A stretch of DNA of 64,000 nucleotides from Cyclina sinensis (Eukaryota > Mollusca > Bivalvia > Venerida > Veneridae). Below the pieces are notes generated by a model. It was given only the letters and a program-made list of their open reading frames with translations. It did not search any database and was not told where the DNA came from. The stretch is taken from contig JAAONU010000013.1 of NCBI GenBank assembly GCA_012932295.1, positions 44,902,627 to 44,966,626 on the forward strand, in the 5' to 3' direction. How positions within the stretch are numbered: position 1 is the first letter of the stretch; every line of letters begins with the position of its first letter. This document shows positions 1 to 13,300 of the stretch, piece after piece. The position numbers and the translations under genes were made by a program.

Positions 1-1160
1 AAAGAGAGTCTTTGGGAATATTCAATAATCCTCATACAGCTTGTTTAGGAAAGAGTCTTTAGGAATATTCAAGAGTCCTCATACAGCTTGTTTAGGAAGG
101 AGTCTTTGGGAATATTCAATAATCCTCATACAGCTTGTTTAGGAAAGAGTCTTTAGGAATATTCAATAATCCTCATACAGCTTGATTAGAAAAGAGTCTT
201 TGGGAATATTCAATAGTCCTCATACAGCTTGTTTAGGAAAGAGTCTTTGGGAATATTCAATAATCCTCATACAGCTGGTTTAGGAAAGAGTCTTTGGGAA
301 TATTCAATAATCCTCATACAGCTTGTTTAGGAAAGAGAGTCTTTGGGAATGTTCAATAGTCCTCATACAGCTGGTTTAGGAAAGAGAGTCTTTGGGAATG
401 TTCAAAAGTCCTCATACAGCTGGTTTAGGAAAGAGTCTTTGGGAATGTTCAATAGTCCTCATACAGCTGGTTTAGGAAAGAGAGTCTTTGGGAATATTCA
501 ATAATCCTCATACAGCTTGTTTAGGAAAGAGTCTTTGGGAATATTCAATAATCCTCATACAGCTTGTTTAGGAAAGAGTCTTTGGGAATATTCAAGAGTC
601 CTCATACAGCTGGTTTAGGAAAGAGTCTTTGGGAATATTCAAGAGTCTTCATACAAGTGGTATAGAAAGGGGAGTCTGGGAATATTCAAGAGTCCTCATA
701 GTTTTAGAAAAAGGAGCCTTTGGGAATATTTCAAAGTCCTTATACAGTTTGTTTAGAAAAAGGAGTCTTTAGAAATATTCAAAAGTCCTCATACAGTTTG
801 TTTAGAAAAAGGAGTCTTTAGAAATATTCAAGTCCTCATACAGTATAAGAAAAAAAGAGTCTTTTGGAATATTCAAAAGTCCTCATACAGTTTGTTTAGA
901 AAAAGGAGTCTTTAGGAATATTTAGAAGTCCTCATACAGTTTGTTTAGAGAAAGGAGTCTTTGGGAATATTCAATAATACAGCTGGTTTAGAAAAGGGAG
1001 TCTGGGAATATTCACAAGTCCCCCGTCAAGTTTGTTACAGAAGAGTCTGAAGAAATATTCAAGAGTCCTCATATAGTTTAGTAAAGGAAGATTCTGGAAA
1101 TATTCAAGTGTCCTCTTACAGCTGGTTTAGAAAAGGAAGTCTTTGGAAATATTGTACACA
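1..1160. repeat. 47-bp minisatellite array
   Basis: About 24 copies of a unit containing AGTCTTTGGGAATATTCAA and CCTCATACAGC. The unit repeats every 47 bp (for example at 7, 54 and 101), with 49-bp variants where GAGA is expanded. Copies up to about 640 are nearly identical; those from 640 to 1160 are progressively degenerate and of variable length, as expected at an array edge. The array runs off the left end of the window, so its full size is unknown. There are no unique spacers, so it is not CRISPR-like. Confidence 0.95.
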
Positions 1161-4100
1161 CTGTGTTCTAATGAACTAAAAACTGCTCACAGAGTTCTGA
1201 CTAGCCACTGTACTGAAAAGGGGACAATGGATGGGGTTTTTAATTCCATGGAATCGGTATTTTACTTGTTACTACTGGGTTGTTGTTTTACACAGTACCC
1301 CTATGCCATGGCTACTTTTTGTATGGAAGTAACAACACAACTACATATCTAATCAAAAGACTTTATAATACAACACATACAAACATTCTTACCAGTATGC
1401 AGTCACTTAAATAAGAACAACATACACTGTATACATTACAATTCATATTGTACACAAAACAAGCACTTTAACACAGGAAGAAATAAAACTACAGGCTGAT
1501 TACAAAACAAAATTTATTACTGTGATTGGTTTGACATCCATATTCAACAGTTTGGCAGGTACTTTTAACTTCCTAGTCATCCAAGGTATGGTCCACAGTT
1601 TAAAATCCAATTACCATTTACAAGGAAATTCACCAAAAACTTCACTGAATAGAGACAATACAGATCCTGATCATACTGCAAGGAAGTGTAAGCTGATCAC
1701 AGTCTGAACTGGTTGGCATGGCAAAAGAAGTGAAGGTTCACAAACAAACTGCAGCCAAACATTTATAAGACCAAGAGTAGACTAAAGTGTGACAATGTAG
1801 TCCATACAGTTTGATCATGGTCAGCACTAGGTCCTATTCTGAAGTCCTTGTCTTCAGGCTTCTAATGCAAAGAATCTGACTGGGCATAAATCGAAAAACT
1901 TAAACTGCATTTTACATTTAAGTGCAAGCAGCATTATTTCCAAAACAAAATTCAGTATAAGATATTATGCAGTAACTTTTCACACAATTTGCTTCTCTTT
2001 GATTATACAAGCAGAGGAAATGAGAACACAGCAATGGGATTCATTCTTTTCATTAAACAATCAGTAAAATAATCATTCTATCCCTTATAAATAAACTTCC
2101 CTAAGTGTTAGTCACATGCACTGAATTAAAAAGTGAGACAGGATATTGCAAACATAGACATTACCAAGAATGACTTCTCTACAGAGTTCTACAATCTTAG
2201 ATAAAAGACCGTAACATAAGCCGTCCAAATGACAGCAAACCTGACCAAACGATACACTTTATTATTAACACGTCAAATCCATTTATCGACTATGAGCTTG
2301 TTTTGTAACTGAGAAACTCTTAAAAAGAAAGTCATTTTTTGTTGACTCGTTATCGTGCAAAAAATTTAGAAAACTTGACACCAGAACACTACATGAATGT
2401 CAAACATAAACAGTCATGTATATAATTAGCCTTACAGGTTTAAGCCAAACATGAACCACAGAAGACATAAGTTTTAACCCAAAGTTATCTAACACAATGT
2501 CTTAAAACCAATCAAGAGTTAAAACTTTGCAAGTCAATCAAAGGCAATACTCTGAACCCAATTCAGTCATGAGTTATTTAACTTACCCTTAAAACAAAAC
2601 AATGTGATTACATGCATTTTTTTGCATTCATCAAACCTCAGTGAAAACAAAGTGCAGTTTTTGTAACAAAATTTATGAGGACAGAAAAACAAACATATAT
2701 TATTACATCCTAACTCAGGCATACCTAAAAAAGAAACATATCAAACATCGGTCATATATAGCAAACTTAATGTTACAGATTTTACAGACATTTCATATGA
2801 AAATAAGAACTATAATTACCAGTATTTCTTTGTCAATACAAGATCTACTAAAATCACAGGAACTGAATCATTGAGTAATTTCTTCTGTGTCTGTATATTC
2901 TTTCATAAACTGGTTAAACTATGATGCATAAGGTACAAAAATATGTACTTCAAATCTGCCTGAAAGAGCATAGGAGATACTAGAGAATAATAGATTGGTG
3001 TCGTGGATTTAGAAAGTTTATCTGGCCAGGCGTAGGAATTTATCTGGTGAGCCCATGGCCCATGAATATACAGCACCCTGTTATCGATTTGAAATCATTA
3101 TTAGTGACAGGATAAATACCTTGCTGCCAGGGGTTTTGTAAATGTATTCCATCTGTTAATAAGTTGGGAGGTTCAACTCTATTTTCTGAATAAATTCTGA
3201 AAATATTAACCCATCTGTTCTGGGTGTCCATGGTCATCTGATTTTGAAGTAATCTATCTGATGTTGCAAGAATATTTGTAGAGTGTTTTGTATGAAAATC
3301 ATGAAAATCAATGTTATAAATTTATTACAAGGAAATTATAGTATCTGATGACATATCTACACACTTGTCTAGATTATAATCTCAGCACAGCTAGCAATGC
3401 CTCAGTGATTTACAAATACATAGCCGATTATATACAATGTACATTGTATATACTGTCACAAGTCCAGTATGTCAGCTTCTTTAGCCTGATAATTTCATAA
3501 ATTGCCAGCAACACATTCACATCATACTACCATTATTTAAAAAAAAAATCAGATTAACAAGGGTTAATAGGAGTGTCAAATCTTACATGATTTTAGATGA
3601 AAAGAAGAATTGTACAATCTGTCTACAGTAAAAGTGAACAATTTGAGGTTTTAAGCTGATCAACACATATCTCTTCTTTGTGTGACAATCAGTAAAGAGC
3701 AGATTATGTTAGTTAAATGTGGCAGTTGTGACATCATCTAAGATTCTGAGACAACAATTTAGCAATGAATCTATTTAACTAAAAGCAATGTACACTTTTA
3801 GTTTGATTATCACATTGTTCAAGAAATCAATGTTAAAATTGTTACCAAATTATAATTTAAAACAAAAAAATGAATATTTATTGCCAGAAAGAAATATTCT
3901 ATATATTTTTTTGAAGTTTATAGATATCTTATCCTGAAAAAGATGTTGTTTTTTTTCTTAAAGCTAAACAATATAACGGCAGATTTACCTTAAACATCAG
4001 AAAAGTAAGTGTTCAAACTGAAAGTAAGTAATTTGAATAAATATACTCAACATGAAAAAAGTGCCTTACATATGGAAACAAAAACTACCCCATAAAATAA

Positions 4101-4314
4101 ACAGGCTTTCAATACAGCTGTGTACTGTGACATCAGTTACAGACAATTAATACCTACAGCACTACAGACATAATTTTTTTAAACGAAACAGTCGCTACGT
4201 CCATTGAAGAGAGTGATGTAAATGCATCACTGAGCTGGTTACCATGGCAACAATGATGAGGATGTCTATGACAGATGTGGAATCACAATAATGGCGTGTC
4301 TAGTCAAGTTGTTG
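1161..4314 (-). other. UBE2N downstream region, probably including its 3' UTR
   Basis: No supported coding exon on either strand. The region is AT-rich and single-copy in look, and lies directly downstream of the UBE2N stop codon (minus strand). A minus-strand AATAAA (plus-strand TTTATT at 1513-1518), followed by a GT-rich stretch, is one candidate cleavage signal, but several other TTTATT sites exist. The true 3' end is not determined here. Confidence 0.4.
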
Positions 4315-7300
4315 TCAGTTAGGGGTAGCATACCTCTTAGTCCATTCTTTAGCTGTAACGTAAAAACATATACTATTTAAAAATCTCATGGAAGTACACA
4401 ATTTAAAAATTATAGTGCAGTTATTTTAGTATTGTGTAATATGCAACAAGGGGGCCATTGGCCCCAAAGCGCTCACCTGAGGACAGTCTGTTATTTGTGT
4501 GGAAGCTATCATTATTTCTTGTAAATTTTCAAAGTAAACAGGACCTAATACTTAAAAGGAAGACTTATGACCCCCTGGGGTTGGGCCAATTTTGAAACTA
4601 GGGGCATAATTTGAACAAGTTTTGTAGAAGACCTATAGATGATGTCATATACCAAATATCAAAGCTCTAGCCTCGGTCAATTCAGAGGAGAAGATTAATA
4701 AAGTTTTACTATATACATATAAAGAAAACTTCTGACCCACCTGGGGCAAACAATTTTGGCACTAGGGGAATAATTTGTACAACTTTGGTAGAGGACCTAT
4801 AGATGATATCATATACCAAATATCAAAGCTCTAGCCTTTGTCATTTCAGAGGAGAACATTTTTTAAGTTTTTACTATATACATATAAGGAAAACCTGAAC
4901 CCATGGGGCGGGGCCAACTTCGGCACTAAGGGCATAATTTGAACAACTTTTGTAGAGGACCTATAGATGATGTCATATACCAAATATCAAAGCTCTAGCC
5001 TTTGTCATTTCAGAGGAGAACATTTTTTAGGTTTTTACTATATACATATAAGGAAAACCTATGACCCCCTGGGGCGGGGCCAATTTTGAGACTAGGGGCA
5101 TAATTTGAACAACTTTTGTAGATGACCTAAAGATGATATCATAAACCAAATATCAAATCTCTAGCCTTTGTCATTTCAGAGAAGATTTTTTAAGTTTATA
5201 CTATATACATATAAGGAAAACCTAACCCCCGAGGGCGGGGCCAATTTTGACACTAGGGGCATAATTTAACAACTTTCGTAGAGGACTTATAGATAATGTC
5301 ATATATCAAATATCAAAGCTCTAGCCTTTGTCATTTCAGAGAAGAAGATTTATAAAGTTTTTACTATATACATATAAGGAAAACCTGAACCCCTGGAATT
5401 GGGCCAATTTTGGCACTAGGGGCATAGTTTGAACAACCTTCCTAGAGGACCTATAGATGATGTCATATACCAAGTATCAAATCTCTAGCCTTTGTCATTT
5501 CAGAGGAGAAGATTTTTTAAAGTTTTTACTATATACATATAAGGAAAACCTGAACCCCTGGGGTGGGGCCAATTTTGGCACTAGGGGCATAGTTTGAACA
5601 ACCTTCCTAAAAGACCTATAGATGATGTCATATACCAAATATCAAAGCTCAAATCTTTGTCATTTCAGAGGAGAAGGTTTTTGAAGTTTTTACTATATAC
5701 ATATAAGGAAAACCTATGACCCCCTGGGGCAGGGCCAATTTTGAGACTAGGGGCATACATGTAATTTCATCAACTTTGGTAGAGGACCTATAGATGATAT
5801 CATATACCAAATATCAAATCTCTAGCCTTTGTCATTTCAGGAGAAGGTTTTTGAAGTTTTTACTATATACATATAAAGAAAATCAAACCTGGGGCGGGGC
5901 CAATTTTGGCACAAATTTGGACAACTTATGAAGAGGACCTATAGATGATGTCATATACCAAATATCAAAGCTCTAGTCTTTGTCATTTCAGAGGAGAAGA
6001 TTTTGTAAGTTTTTTGTGTATATATATATATAAGGGGCTCTAACCCTTGCCTATCATTCAAACACAAGTTACTGTGATACCAAAGACCAAGACTGCCTGT
6101 ATAAACAACAACAACAACAAACCTGTGCTTATTGCTTGTTGTTCGTTGATTTTCCACTGCTCTGCAACATCATTGGCTAGAGGATCATCAGGATTTGGAG
6201 CACTCAGTAATGCTTGTATAGATAATAATACAGTTCTTATTTGTAAAGCTGGACTCCATTTATCTACAATAACAAATATAAAACATTGTCAATGTATAAC
6301 ATATTCTATTAACTTGCAATCAACACAGTAAATGAAACAACAAGCAGACTTAGTGGACTGAACTGACTTTATAGGTATGTAAACTGGACATTCTGAATGC
6401 ACGTTTTTTTTGTTTTTTTATGCTCTTCATTATTGCTCCTCAGCATTACTCCAGCCGTGGAGGTTGACAGTTTATCTGACTACCAAGGGATATACCAATG
6501 CTAATTTCTTACTTTCACGAAGTACTACTAACATTAGATTTGGTATCAGCACTAAAAATTCTGTGAGAATTTTCAGTGGTTTACAATTCAGCAAAAGGAC
6601 TATTAAAACTGGAACTGTGCCAAGTTTTCATGTCATGTTCTACAGGAGATATGCTGAAAATGTTTTGATAACACAAAAGGTACTGTTACATTAGTCATTA
6701 TGGAAGCACGCAATACATCTAACTGAACTAAAAGCTTCAAATCCCATCTGCCCAAAGTCACCTCAGATCTCAAAGAATCATTACAGAAAAAGCTTTTATA
6801 ACCAGTACTTTCTACAGATACCATAATAACAGGACCAGTCTTCTACATTATACAAACCAGCTACAGGTTATATGATCAACAATGATTCAATACAAGCTCT
6901 AGAGTTAAGTCTGAAGGTGTACAATGTACTTACCTTTTAATATATCTAAACATATTCTACCCAGTTTATCAATATTGGGATGATAGATTTTGGTCATGAA
7001 TCTCACTTTTGGCGCAGACATTGGGTACTCTTCAGGTAAGAACAATTCAAGCTTGAAAGTTCCTTGTTCATATGGAGACTGAAAGATCATTTACAACCAT
7101 TTAGATACATTCTCAGCTATGGGTTATAAAATATCAGTGTTTACTAGTAAAAGTGTCATGCTAAAATTAAATTATCAAATGTCAAACTTTAGACAAAAAG
7201 ATCTCTTGTAGCTAAACAGAAAAAAAATTTCCATTTGCTTAGATGTAACATTTTAAACTGGCCATAAAATAAGACTTTGTTGAATTCAGTTTAATTTGAA

Positions 7301-10300
7301 TTTTAGCAACAGCCACTACAAGTCACTTTTAGTGGGGGCCATGCTCAACTTTTTTCTATTTCCAAAGGAAAACACATCAGAGGAAGCACATTGTGGTGAA
7401 AGGATTTCAAAGGCAACATCATTAGGAAATGTGATTATCAAATTCATCAATAAATAAAGTTATGGCCAATTTTAGCAACTTTTAGAAATTTGACCTTAAA
7501 GGTCAAAGTCAAGTTCAGTTTAACCTTCTTTGGAAGTATTATCTAAAAGGTAGTTATGTCCAAGCATGAAGACACTACATCCTTTAATAACAAAGATGTA
7601 GCAAAGTTAAGCAATGTCAAGGCCATTTAAAAGTCAAGGTAATACTTGAATTATTCAATATGTTCATTTTATTCTCAGTGTTGATTTGTCCCAATATGAA
7701 TCAAATCCATCCATAAATCAAACATTTTTTTGCTATTTTAGCAAAATTCAATAATTTGACCTTGGTCAAGGTCATACTAGAATAATTCAAAATGTAGGTT
7801 TTGTCATGACTGCTGTTTTGTCCAAGTACATTGTATGAATCAAATCCAAATAAAATAACCTGACCTCGAGGGTCAAGGTCATTTTAAGGTAAAGGTCATA
7901 CGTGAATTATTCAACCTGTCAGTTCATAAGTGTTGTTTTGTCCAAATATGAATCAAGCCCTTAACTTGAAAAAGTTATCACGATTTCAGCAAAATTCATT
8001 ATCTGACCTTGACAGCCTAGGTCTTTTAAGGTCAAGGTCATATATAAATAATTTAACATGTAGGCTTTGTCAAAAGTGTTGTTTTGTCCAAGTATTAAAC
8101 AAAAAAGAACTAAAAATAAAGTTAAGGCCAATTTTAGCAAAATTCAATAACTTGACCTTGAATGCCAAGGTCATTTAAAGGTCAAGGTCAAACTTGAATG
8201 ATTCAATGTCAGTTTTGTCATAGGTATTGTTTTGTCCAAGCATGAATCGAATCCAATCATAAATAACAAAGTTACGGCCAATTTTAGCAAAAATCACTAA
8301 TTTGACCTTGACTGTCCAGGACATTTTGTTAGGTCAAGGTCATACTTGAAAGAATCAAAATGTTAGATTTGTCATAAGTGTTGTTTTGTCAAAGTATGAA
8401 TCCTTAAAAAATGACAAAGTTACAAATGTATGACAATTTAAGCAAAATTCAATCATCTGACCTTGACAGGCAAGGTCATTTTAAGGTCATGGTAATACCT
8501 GAGTTATTCAACATGTCAGTTTTGTCATAAGTGTTGTTTTGTCCAGGTATTTGACCTTGACAAGGTTATTAAAGGTCAAGGTCACACCTGAATTATTGAA
8601 CATGTCGTTTGCTTTGTTAGTGTTGTTTTGTCCAAGTATGAGTGGAATCAAACCATAAATGACAAAGTTACAGCCAATTTTGGCAAAATTTAATATTTTG
8701 ACTTTGACTGTCAAGGTCATTTAAAGGTCAAGATCAAACTTGAAAGAATCAAAATGTGGGATTTGTCATAAGTGTTGTTTTGACTATGTATGAATCAAAT
8801 CCATAAATAAATGACAAAGTTATGACAATTCAAGCAAAGTTCAATCATCTGACCTTAATGGTCAAGTTCATTTAAGGTCAAGGTCAAACTTGAATTATTC
8901 AACATGTCGATTTTGTTATAAGTGTTGTTTCGTCCAAGTATGAGTCAAATGCAATAATTAATAACACAGTTATGGCCAATTTTAGCAAAATTCAATAATT
9001 TGACCTTGACAGTCAAGGTTGAATTATTCAACATGTCAGTTTTGTCATAAAAGTTGTTTTGTCCAAGTATGAATTAAATCCAACAATAAATAACTAAGTT
9101 ATAGCTAATTTTAGCAATAATTTGACCTTGAAGGTGAAGGTCATTTATCAGCCATGGTCAAGTTCAGTTTGGTCTACTTGAAGGTCTTGTCCAAAGGGTT
9201 ACATTGTGTATTGTGTCCAATTAAGAAGACAATCCATTAAGAAATAAACTAGAACTGTGTCCATAGGACACGGATGCCCCCACTATGCATAAGTGCTCAT
9301 TAACAAGAGCATGTATATCCTGTATGTAAGATTTTTTCTGTACATATACCTAAAATGAACTACAGGTAACCTTATGTACATGTTAAATTAAATTACAAAT
9401 GTAAAATTTATATGTTCAATCATTTATATGGTATATAGTGAAAAAATCAACAAAGGGCCATAATTCTGTTAAATATGGTCACAGCAAAAATTCCTTCCTT
9501 TACTACCATCTACACATTAAAGCTGTTCATCCCTGGAAGTTTAAGCAAAATCTGCCATCCGGTTTAAGAGGAGTTGCGTTCACAAAATTTCTATATGGTA
9601 TATAGTGAAAAAATCAACAAAGGGCCATAATTCTGTTAAATTTGGTCTGCAAAAATTCCTTCCTTTACTTCCATCTACACATTAAGGTTGTTCATCCCTG
9701 GAAGTTTAAGCAAAATCTGCCATCCGGTTTCAGAGGAGTTGCGTTCACAAAATTTCTATATGGTATATAGTGAAAAAATCAACAAAGGGCCATAATTCTG
9801 TTAAATTTGGTTGCAGCAAAAATTCCTTCCTATACTACCATCTACACATTAAAGTTGTTCATCCCTGGAAGTTTAAGCAAAATCTGCCATCCGGTTTAAG
9901 AGGAGTTGCGTTCACAAGATTTCGGGACTTACGGACGGACAGACGTACGGACAAGTGCAACGCTATATGCTCCCCACTTTGTGGGGGCATAAAAAGTTAT
10001 GATCAATATTAAAGTTTTCAGACGGGAACGGCAATGGCAACAGCAACGTCACCATGACTGTAGCAATAGCTCTATTTTTTCTTCGAATAAGTCAAGCTTA
10101 ACTAGAACTCTGCAAGTAAGACATGTCGCCTGACAATAACATACCAGTTATTTAACTGGGGAATTTATAGGCCAGGACAAGAATAAAATATGTAAGATTA
10201 GAAAGGGCAATAACTAAAAAATTACGCGAAAGAGTTATGGTTCTTGGGCATTGCACCTCTCCACAGTGAGATCTATTCACCTATGAAGTTTCAAGTTGTC

Positions 10301-13300
10301 ATCTTCAATACCTTTCAAGTTATGCCCAAGACAAGAATTATGTACATGTATGAAAAATACAAAGGGCAATAACTAAAAAATTATGCAAAAGAGTTACGGT
10401 TCTTGGGCACTGCACCTCTCCACAATGAGATCTATTCACCTATGAAGATTCAAGTTTAGATCTTCAATACCTTTCAAGTCAAGCGCCGGACAAGAATTAA
10501 GTATGAAAAATTAAAAAGGACAAAAACTCAAAAACTGTGAGAAATAGAGTTGTGGTTCTTGGGCTTTGCACCTCCCCACAATGTGATCTATTCACCTATG
10601 AAGTTTCAAGTTGATATCTCCAGTAATTATGCCCTGGACAAGCAAAATGGGACACCGCCACGGACACCGCAAGTAACACCTATATATAAGAAAGCTCCAA
10701 ACTACATTAAACTTACATTAACTTATAAATGTTAAGCTCACTTGAAAATATTTAGCTCAGTAAAAGTAAAAACAACAGTTTCAGTTCATACTTCAAAACA
10801 ATGCATTCCACAACATTTATAGCTAATAAAAATCTACATACTTCCTCAGGTCCATTAACTACAACATGGAAATATCTAGCATTCTGCTCATCTGGTACAG
10901 CCTGAATGCCTGGAACTGGCTCTGCCATGAGACGCTGGGTCTCCTGAAATGTACAAAATACAGGATGAGTCATACATGTAGCTACAGGTATGCTTCTACC
11001 TTTTGGAATTTCATTTCAAACAAACTTCAATAATGCAAGCAGCATAAGACATGCAAATATACATGAAGATGTATCATTTCAGTTTGCAATTTTTTGCTGC
11101 GATCTGGCATTTTTACAGAAGAGCAAAATGACGTAAATCAGCACAGCTATGACCAAGTCTGTTCATTCAAATTTTTAACAACATAATCAGTAATAATGTT
11201 TGATTTCTTTGAATGATTAAGCCATTTGATTATTTAAAAATGATTATATTTTTTTTGGTAACGCAAGTAATTCATACATAATATATTTTGATGACGACTA
11301 TATTTGGATCTAACACCGTTGATAGCTCTGCAATATGGTATTTGTTTACTTCCAGATTTAGCTATTTAGCCCTCATAAAACTCATATGCAAATCATTGTT
11401 TAAATTTACCTTTCAACTTGTTTTCCTTGATCACTGAGTAAAAAACTACATGTTCAAGTTAAAAAAAGTGACAAATATTCGTACTCAATTTTCTGGTTGG
11501 ATTCATGATTATCCGAGTACTCGAATACTTACAGCAGCTCTACACTGTAAGTTTTCACCAACACTAATAAAAACTGGCAAAAAATTTCGGCTAATACTCT
11601 ACCAAATTGTCTACAATCTTTTTCATTTGTTTTATTGCTTGGTTACAAGAAATTTTATCCCTGCGCAAGCCCTGCATAAGCCAGCTGACAGGTAATTTTG
11701 CAGGTATAAATTAAGTTATTATTTTCCTGTATCGACAAAGTTCTAAACTTGATTTAAGTAAATAAATTGCCAAGGATAATACAAATGTTAAACTTAGTAT
11801 TCAATTAACCAGTATACAAATTTAACTGAAATAACTTGTGCTGTCAGTCACCATAGTCACCATTTGCGATTATTTTATGAAATTGGCGAATTTTTTTTCT
11901 TTTTGGCTACAGCATCTAGCGATTATTTTAATAACATTCGCAGAATTTTATTTACCTGCTGTCATAATAATATTAGAGAGGTGTGAAAATCAATAAAGGC
12001 TGTTTATCACTATGTTTATTGCAAGCACGCCATTTTGCTGTGCTGATAACTGGCATTGCCAGAGGTGGTGATTATGGATAGGAAAAAAAAATTATATCAG
12101 CACTTCCGGAAACCGAAATTATTGGTGCTGATAAAGAACATATCCAGTTTACAGTACAGCTCAAGCAATTTTTCCAAAGTCCGCCGATCCCCGGGATTTT
12201 TTTACGGGTGGATTGTCACCGCGATGTCCCTGCGACAGTTGTGACTTTCCGCTCGTCCACTCGATCGGGTGAAATTTGCTCTGCGGGATATCGTCACCGC
12301 GGATCACTGTGAAATATTGCAGCGGTATTTCGCTCTCTCGGGTGACCATTAATTTATTTATTACACGGGGACATTAATTTCTATTACTGTACGTCTGTAA
12401 AGTATAACGATCTCAAACATATTTTTTTAAGAAGAAAATCTTTATGTGAATTATGGTCGTTTCGTCAAACCGTCATTTCGTCAAACTTATTTTATATATC
12501 AAGCAAAAAGTCGTTTCATCAAATTAAAAATATGTAGTATTTCACACCTATTGAAATCAAATTATAACTAATTGCTGAAGTGTGTTTGTGATTCATTAAA
12601 ATGAATGTGCAATCAACCTAATTAGCGGGATAATCATCTAATTTGTATAATTACCGATAAGACAAACAATTAATCAGCGGTACCTTTGCGCGACGTTTAA
12701 TGTGAACAGCTTTAACGTTAATAGTCTGTTTGCATGTAATTGCATCTGTTTGACACTTCGGTAAAATTGGTAATTATCTACTCTAAAAATTAAGTTTGAC
12801 GAACAAACTACCTGTTTTGTACAGAAAAATAAGTTTGACGAAACGACGGTTTGACGAAACGACCAACACCCCTTTATGTTATGTATTTAAACGACGTAAC
12901 ACCTGTCGTATGTAAATAATTACAAAATTTAAAGATTTGCGTGTGAAATTTCCTCAACTGCTATATCATGTTTATTCACCTCAATAAACATATTGATCAT
13001 GACTGTTACAGGGTTCCCGCTGTCGCTCGCCAAAATTTTAATTCTGGCGCATAAAATCTTTAATTGGTTAATTTTACTGGCGCCAACGTAAGATTGACCC
13101 TAGAACTTTAGTCATTAACATTTGAAATGACAAAGGTGCATTTTTGAGACCAAAAGGCATTATATTGAACTCATAGATTCCGGACGGAACACAAAAAGCT
13201 GCCTTGTGACGTGTTTTGGATCGTTTTTCCGTTTTCTTGAAACTTTTTTTTATTGAACTGTTTTGTGATGTGATTCTCCCCGGTAAATGTACATTAATAT

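Noticed and set aside
1..1160. CRISPR-like array
   Set aside because: Directly adjoining repeats without unique spacers in eukaryotic DNA; a minisatellite.
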